This document shows positions 6,390 to 12,382 of a stretch of DNA of 12,382 bases, piece by piece. The position numbers and the translations under genes were made by a program. The DNA comes from an uncultured Eubacterium sp. (GTDB taxonomy: Bacteria; Bacillota; Clostridia; Oscillospirales; Acutalibacteraceae), in NCBI GenBank assembly GCA_910577215.1, contig CAJTMQ010000050.1:1-12382 (forward strand). Reading direction: 5' to 3'. Positions within the stretch are counted from its first letter, which is position 1, and every line of letters begins with the position of its first letter. A model generated the notes under the pieces. That model had not been told where the DNA came from. It was given only the letters and a program-made list of their open reading frames with translations, and did no database searches.

Positions 6390-7424
6390 TTATCTACTCA
6401 TTATTTTCATTGCAAGATTGTAAAGATTATAAACAGGCTTATTGATAACATAATCAAATTCACCTACAAATTCCTTCATATAGCCGCCGAAGCCGTGCTT
6501 AAAGCGCCATAAACCGTAGTGAGGGTTATCAGGATTCTGGCAGTCACCGCTGATGCCGCCGAAGTCATAAACTTCACAGCCGCATTCCATACCCCACTGC
6601 ATCATAGCCCATTGAAGAGCATAGTTCGGGTAAACATTTCTGTATGAATTTGATGAAGCACCGTATTGATATTTCATTACGTTTTTGCCCCATTTTATAG
6701 CAATTGTGCCTGCAATAGCCTGTCCGTTATAATATGCCATATAAAGCCTTGCATCTTCACCCATACAGTTCAGTATCTGCTCAAAATATTCCTTGGGTCT
6801 TGTTGAAAAACCGTCACGTTCACCTGTTTCGTGCATAATGCTTACAAAGTCATCAAGTGCTTCAGTGCCCATAATTTTTACTTCCACACCTTTTTTCGGT
6901 GCCTTGCGTATTCTTGTTCTGTAATCAGACTTAAAGGTAAGCATAAGCTCTTCTTCTGTCATATTATTATAATCAAAGCAGTAAACAAAACGCGGCTGTA
7001 CATTTTCAAAATCCATACAGCCGGGGTTGAGTTCCTTAAAGCCTTTACGTATTAAATGCTTTTTGTATTCCGTGTTCTGAATAACGATTTCAGGGTCAAT
7101 TTTAATACAGTATGCCTTGTATTCCTTGGAAAGCTCACGTAAGCCGTCAAACAGCTTGTCAAAGGTGTCAAAATCATTTTCGTCTGCAACAAAGCCTCGG
7201 CATACATAAAAAAGAGAATACTTTATTACAGGCACAAATCTTATTAAAACAGCAGCAGATCCTATTATTTTACCGCTGTCATCATCCTTAAGCATAATTG
7301 CTTCCCATTTCCATGCAGATTTAACCTTAGCCCATTTTGATGAATGCTGAAAAAGCCCCTTTGGATGATTTTTTATAAATTCTTCATATTCAGAAAGATT
7401 TTCGTTGTTAACTCTAACTATCAA
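6390..7424 (-). CDS. FemABX-type peptidoglycan aminoacyltransferase
   Basis: Proteins of this family use aminoacyl-tRNA to add amino acids to the lipid-II stem peptide or interpeptide bridge at the inner membrane face. The start is taken at TTG 7424, 7 nt after GGAGG (minus strand, 7432-7436). A TTG at 7442 would precede the ribosome site. The product is about 344 residues with two GNAT-like halves. FQHSSKWAKVK near the N terminus, LMLTFKSDYRTRIRKAPKKG in the middle, and YDFGGISG followed by GLWRFKHGFGG near the C terminus are typical FemX marks. The long coiled-coil arm of staphylococcal FemA is not evident, as usual for clostridial members. The racemase gene follows with a 1-nt gap, linking amino-acid supply and cross-bridge chemistry. 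Which amino acid it adds cannot be deduced. Confidence 0.87.
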   Translation of the reverse strand: MIVRVNNENLSEYEEFIKNHPKGLFQHSSKWAKVKSAWKWEAIMLKDDDSGKIIGSAAVLIRFVPVIKYSLFYVCRGFVADENDFDTFDKLFDGLRELSKEYKAYCIKIDPEIVIQNTEYKKHLIRKGFKELNPGCMDFENVQPRFVYCFDYNNMTEEELMLTFKSDYRTRIRKAPKKGVEVKIMGTEALDDFVSIMHETGERDGFSTRPKEYFEQILNCMGEDARLYMAYYNGQAIAGTIAIKWGKNVMKYQYGASSNSYRNVYPNYALQWAMMQWGMECGCEVYDFGGISGDCQNPDNPHYGLWRFKHGFGGYMKEFVGEFDYVINKPVYNLYNLAMKIMSR

Positions 7425-7452
7425 AACTAAACCTCCAATCAATACTTTTTAT

Positions 7453-7482
7453 AGTATACCATAATTTGTACCGATTTGTCCA
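7453..7482 (-). promoter_or_regulatory. Promoter of the femX-alr operon
   Basis: On the minus strand, TGGACA (7477-7482), an 18-bp spacer and TATACT (7453-7458) each match five of six consensus bases. The start would be near 7446, about 22 nt before the TTG start codon, leaving room for the GGAGG site. Confidence 0.6.
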
Positions 7483-7504
7483 TAATTTAGATATATTAAG
7501 TATT

Positions 7505-7516
7505 AACAGTACTGTT
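7505..7516. promoter_or_regulatory. 12-bp perfect palindrome, candidate operator
   Basis: AACAGTACTGTT reads the same on both strands. It lies between the divergent femX and beta-galactosidase promoters, 14 bp upstream of the latter's -35, with its centre near -55. That position suits an activator of the beta-galactosidase gene. No regulator is encoded nearby. Confidence 0.4.
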
Positions 7517-7530
7517 TTCGTGAATGTTTG

Positions 7531-7559
7531 TTGACTTTTATTTTAATATACATTATTAT
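7531..7559 (+). promoter_or_regulatory. Promoter of the GH2/comEC unit
   Basis: TTGACT (7531-7536), a 17-bp spacer and TATTAT (7554-7559) match consensus at five of six positions each. The predicted start is near 7566. A purine-rich site AAAGGAAGG (7571-7579) lies 7 nt before the ATG at 7587. Confidence 0.72.
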
Positions 7560-7586
7560 TAATATAAATTAAAGGAAGGTAAATTT

Positions 7587-10500
7587 ATGGAAAAACAGTA
7601 TTGGGAAGATCCTTTGGTATTTAAAATTAATAAAGAAGACGGTCACGCAATAGCTATGCCGTATGATGATGTTGATTCTGCTTTGTCAGGTGATGAAAGC
7701 AGTTATAAGCAGTCATTGAACGGTATGTGGAAATTTTATTGGCAAAGAGGAACGAAAAGGCAGCCGAAAAATTTTGAACGCTTAGGCTTTAATGATTCTG
7801 AATGGGATGAAATTAAGGTTCCGTCAGTTTGGCAGACTCAGGGTTATTCCGTTCCGTATTATTATGCGAGCACTTTTCCGAGAGCTATAAGCAGAAGCAG
7901 GCACAGAATTCCGCATATTAATCATAAAATGCAGGAAATTGGTTTTTACCGCCGCTCCTTCAATGTAAGTGATGCGTGGGCCGGAAGAGAGGTTTTTGTT
8001 CATTTTGGTGCTGCAAAGGCTGCACTTGAGGTTTATATTAACGGCAGCTTTGTTGGTTACAGCCAAGGGTCTATGACTCCGCACGAATTTAATATAACAA
8101 AGTTTTTAAGGTATGGAGAAGAAAATCTTATTACGGCTAAGGTTTACAGATATTCAGACGGTACTTATCTTGAAGATCAGGATATGTGGTGGCTCTGCGG
8201 TATTTACAGGGATGTTTACCTGTATGCCGAAAGCCCTGTATGTATCAGAGATTTTTATTTCAGAACAACCTTTGATAATTTTTATAATGATGCAACTGCT
8301 TCCCTTGATGTTGTGCTTAAAAACTATTGGGCTATCAAGGGCACGGCAGTTCTTGAAGCTAAGCTCATATCCGAAAGCGGCGAGGAAATACCTCTCGGTG
8401 AGATGTCTGCTGATTTGGATTTCAGTAAAAAAACACTGAAATTCAGAGCAAACGTTTCAAATCCGCTTAAATGGTCTGCTGAAAGTCCTCATCTGTATAA
8501 GCTTGTCATCATTCTTAAAACCGATGACAGAATCTGTGCAGTTAAAACATATGATGTTGGCTTTAAGCAGGTTGAAATCAAAGGTGAAAAGATTTATTTT
8601 AACGGTATGCCGCTTATGATAAGGGGTGTTAACCGCCATGATTTTGACCCGGATAACGGTTGGGCTGTTCCTAAGGAAAGGTACACTCAGGATCTTGATA
8701 TTATGAAGCAGAACAATATCAATTCAATCCGAACATCTCATTATCCTAATGACCCGTATTTCTATGAAATGTGCAATAAATACGGCTTTTATGTTATGGA
8801 TGAATGTGAGGTTGAAACGCACGGTGTAAGGCGTAAGGGTGTTCCCGGAAGCAATCCTCTGTGGACAGGAGCGGTTGTGGACAGAATGGAGCGTATGGTT
8901 CTTCGTGACAGAAATAACCCTTGCATATTTATGTGGAGTCTCGGCAATGAGGCAGGTGACGGTGATAACTTTGCTAAGATGAAGGAAGCTGCACTTGCTC
9001 TTGATGATACGCGACAGTTCCATTATGAAGGTGATTTTGATTTAACAAAAAGTGATGTTATTTCACGTATGTATCCAACAGCCGATATAATGGAAAAGCT
9101 TGGAAAAAAAGAGCCGATTACAATTTCTTTTTATGATAATATTGCAAATCAGCTTGCTGCAGACAGTAAGCCTATCTCTGCAGAAATGTATGAGGGTAAG
9201 CCGGTTGTACTTTGCGAATATGCTCATTCAATGGAAAATTCTCTCGGAAATTTCAAGGAATATATGGATGACTTTGAGAAGTATGACAATATGTGCGGTG
9301 GATTTATATGGGATTTTGTTGATCAGACAATTCATAGAGTTAACGAAAATGGGCAGGATGAATGGCTCTACGGTGATGATTTTGCAAAGCAGGAGCCGAG
9401 AAAGCTTATAAGTTTTCCGAATACAACTGCTATGGCAGGCTCAAATACATATTTCTGTGCAAACGGCATTATCGGTGCAGACAGAACAGTTCATCCGCAG
9501 ATTCACGAGGTTAAAAAGGTTTATGCTGAAATTAAAACAGAAATGTTTGATATTCAGCAGGGAACATACAAGGTTAAAAATAAATTCCTGTTTACAGATG
9601 TTTCATCGTATGTATGCAGATGGGTTGTTACGGCAAACGGCGAAGAAATTTCTTCAGGCGAGCTTGATGAATTTGCGTGCGAGCCGCTTTCCGAAACCTT
9701 TATTACAATTCCTTATAATTACACAACACTTCCTTTTGATAAGGAAATTGTACTTACCATTTCCTTCTATACCAAGCAAGCTGCCTTGGGTCTTGATAAG
9801 GATTACGAAATTGCGTGGGATCAGTTTGTTCTCAATGCTCTTCCTCAGCCTGAAGCTCCTGTAAGCAACGGCAATCTGGATTTCTCAGTAAAAGGAAAAA
9901 CAGTTGAAATTAACGGGGATGCATTTTTTGTTTGCATTGAAAACGGAAGAATAACAAACTATTCAATCGGCGGAAGAGAAAGGCTGAGAGCTCCGCTTGA
10001 GCCATATTATTTCAGAGCATTAACTGATAATGATATTGATTTTCTTAATTTTACGCCATTCCTTATTCCATTCCATCCTTATTATAAGTGGAAAAGAGCA
10101 AGCAAGCGTGCAAAGGCAATTAAAACAGTTGCAAAAGCAGGCGAGGATAATTGTGTTGAGGTACATATTGCGTGGAGCACACCGGGGCTTAAAAATTCGG
10201 TTTCTACATATAAGATTTATCCTGACAGAAGAATTTATGTTTACCACAGTGCAATACCAAAGGCAAATATGATTAAGTTCGGTGCACAAATGGTGCTTAA
10301 CGGTACTATGGAGTATGTTAAGTGGTATGGCAGAGGTCCTTATCCAACTTATTGTGACAGAAAAACAGGTGCTAAAATCGGTAATTACGAATTAACTGTT
10401 ACCGAGCTTGAGCATCGCTATATGCGTCCGCAGGAAAGCTCTAACAGAGCTGACGTTCGCTATTTCACAATAGCTGATGATGAGGGTATGGGCTTCAGAA

Positions 10501-10751
10501 TATCATCGTATTTTGATAATCCCATCAACTTCAGTGCATATCATTACACAACCGAAGGGCTTGACAAGGCTAAGCATGTTCACCAGATACCGTATAACAG
10601 TAAAGTCACAACCGTAAATATAGACCATATGCTTTGCGGTGTAGGCGGTGATTTACCGGGGCAGGCTTTTGTTCGTGAGCCGTATATAATGAAAAAGGGC
10701 GAAAAACAGAGCTACAGCTTTGTTATTGAGCCGATTAAAGCAGGAGACTGA
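7587..10751 (+). CDS. GH2 beta-galactosidase-like glycosidase (LacZ architecture)
   Basis: This 1054-residue enzyme has no signal peptide and so acts in the cytoplasm on imported beta-galactosides or similar glycosides. Domains in order: sugar-binding jelly roll (about 40-215, with SDGTYLEDQDMW and GIYRDVYL), immunoglobulin-like (217-330), TIM barrel (about 335-625), a second immunoglobulin-like domain, and Bgal_small_N (about 775-1048). The acid/base Glu is E455 (WSLGNEAG) and the nucleophile is E544 (LCEYAH). GVNRH, RTSHYP, FIWDFVDQT and FCANG are conserved. Two LacZ substrate residues differ: E. coli Asn102 aligns with A94, and Trp999 aligns with G1025 (GVGGDLPG). The usual NPTG loop is also replaced by a longer basic one (about 99-121). 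Specificity for lactose is therefore uncertain. comEC follows after 5 nt. Confidence 0.9.
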   Translation: MEKQYWEDPLVFKINKEDGHAIAMPYDDVDSALSGDESSYKQSLNGMWKFYWQRGTKRQPKNFERLGFNDSEWDEIKVPSVWQTQGYSVPYYYASTFPRAISRSRHRIPHINHKMQEIGFYRRSFNVSDAWAGREVFVHFGAAKAALEVYINGSFVGYSQGSMTPHEFNITKFLRYGEENLITAKVYRYSDGTYLEDQDMWWLCGIYRDVYLYAESPVCIRDFYFRTTFDNFYNDATASLDVVLKNYWAIKGTAVLEAKLISESGEEIPLGEMSADLDFSKKTLKFRANVSNPLKWSAESPHLYKLVIILKTDDRICAVKTYDVGFKQVEIKGEKIYFNGMPLMIRGVNRHDFDPDNGWAVPKERYTQDLDIMKQNNINSIRTSHYPNDPYFYEMCNKYGFYVMDECEVETHGVRRKGVPGSNPLWTGAVVDRMERMVLRDRNNPCIFMWSLGNEAGDGDNFAKMKEAALALDDTRQFHYEGDFDLTKSDVISRMYPTADIMEKLGKKEPITISFYDNIANQLAADSKPISAEMYEGKPVVLCEYAHSMENSLGNFKEYMDDFEKYDNMCGGFIWDFVDQTIHRVNENGQDEWLYGDDFAKQEPRKLISFPNTTAMAGSNTYFCANGIIGADRTVHPQIHEVKKVYAEIKTEMFDIQQGTYKVKNKFLFTDVSSYVCRWVVTANGEEISSGELDEFACEPLSETFITIPYNYTTLPFDKEIVLTISFYTKQAALGLDKDYEIAWDQFVLNALPQPEAPVSNGNLDFSVKGKTVEINGDAFFVCIENGRITNYSIGGRERLRAPLEPYYFRALTDNDIDFLNFTPFLIPFHPYYKWKRASKRAKAIKTVAKAGEDNCVEVHIAWSTPGLKNSVSTYKIYPDRRIYVYHSAIPKANMIKFGAQMVLNGTMEYVKWYGRGPYPTYCDRKTGAKIGNYELTVTELEHRYMRPQESSNRADVRYFTIADDEGMGFRISSYFDNPINFSAYHYTTEGLDKAKHVHQIPYNSKVTTVNIDHMLCGVGGDLPGQAFVREPYIMKKGEKQSYSFVIEPIKAGD

Positions 10752-10756
10752 ATGTA

Positions 10757-12382
10757 ATGAAAAGAGTGTTTGCGCATATTGGTTTTTCTTTTGCAATTAC
10801 TCTTATTGTACTTAATTTATTTTCAATAAAAGCGGCACTTGTAATTCTGGCGATTACAGGTGCCGCTTTTGCTGTTTCATTTGCACTGAAGAAAACAAGG
10901 CAAGTGATTTCCGCTGCCTTGTGTATGTTTTCTGCATTTCTTGCTTGTGCCGTATTCATTACAACATATTACGGTACCTTTCTTCCTTGCGAAAAACTGA
11001 ATGAAACAACTGCATATTCCGAATTCTATATCGTTGATTTAGAACAGGAAACAAGCAGCGGATACAGCTATACTGTTAAAACTGTTTCTGTTGATAAAGA
11101 GGGTGCTCCTCAGAATATCAGGCTGCATGTGAAATCAAAAACAAGAATTAATGCAGATTATTATCAATTAATTAAAGGTGAATTGAAATTCAGGCTTGTT
11201 GCTGAAAACGGTTTTAATTCATATGGTGCGTTCGGTGAGAAGGTTTTTCTGACATCAAACCTTAATTCTTACAGCACTATTGATAAAACAATAAAAAGTC
11301 CTAATAAGTATATTCTTGAAATCAGGCAAAGTATTAAGGGATTGGTTGAAGATGCTATTGGAGGGGACAGCGGCTCAATTGTTCTTGCACTTCTTACAGG
11401 TGATAAAACGGATGTAAGCAGCAGTGTTAAAAGTAATTTCAGGGATAGCGGTGCTTCTCATATTATGGCTGTTTCAGGCTTGCATCTTGCAGTCCTTTCA
11501 GGCAGTGTATATTGGTTTTTAAAGAAAACTCGTACACCGAAGATTCCGAGAATATTTATATCTCTTGCAGCAGTTTTGTTTTATATGGCACTTTCGGGTT
11601 TTTCCAAATCCATTACCCGTGCAGGAATAATGATGATTATTCTTCTTGCGGCAAAATTATTCAATGAAAAAAGCGATTCTTTAAATTCTTTGGGTATTGC
11701 CGTATTTATCATTTGCTTTAATCCTTATGCGGTAACGGATGCAGGTGCTTTGTTAACGGTTACTGCAGTTCTCGGTTTGGCTGTAATCAATCCACAGATA
11801 AGGAAGTTATATCAGCCGAAAACTAAAATTTTTAGATATATTTATGAGGTTTTAACGGTTTCGGTGTCTGTTTTTATAACAACACTTCCTGTTCTTTATT
11901 TAACCTTTGGATATGTAAGCCTTTTGGGTATCTTTCTTAATATAGTTATGATACCTGTTGCACAGTTTACTTTAATTGTTGCATTTCTGATGGTTATATT
12001 TCAATGGTTTACTCCTTTTCTGCGGGTTTTTGCTTTTTGGGCAAAGCTTGGTGCATCGGCAATGCTGTTTATAACGGAGCATTGTGCTAAACTTCCCTTT
12101 TCAGTTAAAGATATAAGCAATCCTGTTTTCGGTATAGTAATTGCCTCGGTTTTTATTCTTTTCGGTATTGCTTTTATATTTTCTGGAAAGAAACTGTTGA
12201 AACAATGCACGGCTTTAAGCGTTGCAATAGCAATTGTTATTCTTGCAGTATCATATGCTTTAAACTTTAATTGTGTTTACATAAGAGTAAGATTGCGTTT
12301 TATTAGGAAAACACACTGTCAAAAGGATTTTATGCTTTGGCGGGGGTCAGCCCGCCTCGGCGGTGTCAGTGGTGTTGATTTC
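10757..12382 (+). CDS. comEC: ComEC/Rec2 DNA-uptake channel, 3' part missing or broken
   Basis: ComEC forms the inner-membrane channel that takes up single-stranded DNA in transformation. The frame is open for 542 codons to the window edge. It begins with an ATG 10 nt after AGGAG (10742-10746, inside the end of the glycosidase gene). Three N-terminal helices precede a soluble DUF4131-like region (about 75-190). The Competence domain then shows ASHIMAVSGLHLAVLSG (near 233-248) and SGFSKSITRAG (near 280-290), followed by many helices. Family members normally continue into a metallo-beta-lactamase domain starting with a DVGQGD-type motif. Here the sequence after residue 509 is basic and unrelated, and DVGQGD is absent in all three plus-strand frames. 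Either an element has inserted, the gene is a truncated form, or the sequence end is chimeric. Competence function is doubtful. Confidence 0.85.
   Translation, partial: MKRVFAHIGFSFAITLIVLNLFSIKAALVILAITGAAFAVSFALKKTRQVISAALCMFSAFLACAVFITTYYGTFLPCEKLNETTAYSEFYIVDLEQETSSGYSYTVKTVSVDKEGAPQNIRLHVKSKTRINADYYQLIKGELKFRLVAENGFNSYGAFGEKVFLTSNLNSYSTIDKTIKSPNKYILEIRQSIKGLVEDAIGGDSGSIVLALLTGDKTDVSSSVKSNFRDSGASHIMAVSGLHLAVLSGSVYWFLKKTRTPKIPRIFISLAAVLFYMALSGFSKSITRAGIMMIILLAAKLFNEKSDSLNSLGIAVFIICFNPYAVTDAGALLTVTAVLGLAVINPQIRKLYQPKTKIFRYIYEVLTVSVSVFITTLPVLYLTFGYVSLLGIFLNIVMIPVAQFTLIVAFLMVIFQWFTPFLRVFAFWAKLGASAMLFITEHCAKLPFSVKDISNPVFGIVIASVFILFGIAFIFSGKKLLKQCTALSVAIAIVILAVSYALNFNCVYIRVRLRFIRKTHCQKDFMLWRGSARLGGVSGVDF
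10828..10870 (+). terminator. Terminator-like hairpin inside the 5' end of comEC
   Basis: Arms 10828-10845 and 10853-10870 pair over 18 bp with a single G-U wobble and a 7-nt loop. The upper part is GC-rich (GCGGCAC/GTGCCGC), the base is A-U, and the stem ends in TTTT. It begins about 75 nt downstream of the glycosidase stop, within codons 24-38 of comEC. It could reduce read-through from the glycosidase gene into comEC. The U-tract is short, so efficiency is uncertain. Confidence 0.5.
12290..12382. repeat. GC-rich palindromic tail, possible inserted repeat or chimeric end
   Basis: From about 12290 the sequence no longer resembles comEC. Its last 45 bases are clearly more GC-rich than the surrounding gene. 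GGCGGG (12339-12344) pairs with CCCGCC (12351-12356). CCGCC (12352-12356) can instead pair with GGCGG (12359-12363), giving three alternating arms as in dispersed palindromic repeats. No terminal repeat, target duplication or transposase can be seen because the window ends. Its identity is open. Confidence 0.4.

Noticed and set aside
7512..7526. Possible catabolite-repression (cre) site near TGTTTTCGTGAATG
   Set aside because: It fails several fixed positions of the CcpA consensus, including the terminal CA and the A/T flanks of the central CG.

Overview
The window looks like chromosomal DNA of a low-GC Gram-positive bacterium, probably a gut Clostridia (Oscillospirales/Ruminococcaceae-like). 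This rests on AT-rich DNA, strong AGGAGG-type ribosome binding sites, TTG starts, consensus sigma-A-type promoters, a FemX-type peptidoglycan enzyme and a CitA/CitB-type two-component system. The species cannot be fixed from the sequence alone. No tRNA, rRNA, CRISPR array or recognisable transposase is visible.

Left block (1-3458). A CitA/DcuS-type histidine kinase and its CitB/DcuR-type response regulator lie on the minus strand. Divergent from them on the plus strand is a two-gene unit: a tiny three-helix PQ-loop/SemiSWEET-like membrane protein, then an SGNH-hydrolase-like protein in which the Ser, Gly, Asn and His signature residues all appear replaced. The shared intergenic region has a promoter in each direction and a 9-bp inverted repeat with arms 40 bp apart, a good candidate response-regulator site. 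A carboxylate-type sensor divergent from a SemiSWEET-like protein and a dead SGNH fold is the best candidate here for an undescribed system.

Middle block (3459-5316). A near-consensus promoter embedded in a large inverted repeat drives two overlapping flavodoxin-fold genes. One carries a four-cysteine cluster but no phosphate loop; the other carries the phosphate loop but no cluster. An uncharacterised multi-span membrane protein follows, and a strong two-way terminator closes the block.

Cell-wall block (5315-7424, minus strand). A FemX-type aminoacyltransferase and an atypical alanine racemase form a tightly coupled operon, probably serving peptidoglycan side-chain or bridge synthesis.

Right block (7425-12382). 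A divergent promoter region with a 12-bp palindrome precedes a long cytoplasmic GH2 beta-galactosidase-like gene. comEC starts 5 nt after it. The first codons of comEC contain an 18-bp terminator-like hairpin. The comEC reading frame stays open to the window edge, but recognisable ComEC sequence stops where the C-terminal metallo-beta-lactamase domain should begin. It is replaced there by a short tail ending in a GC-rich palindromic island, suggesting an inserted repeat or a misassembled end.
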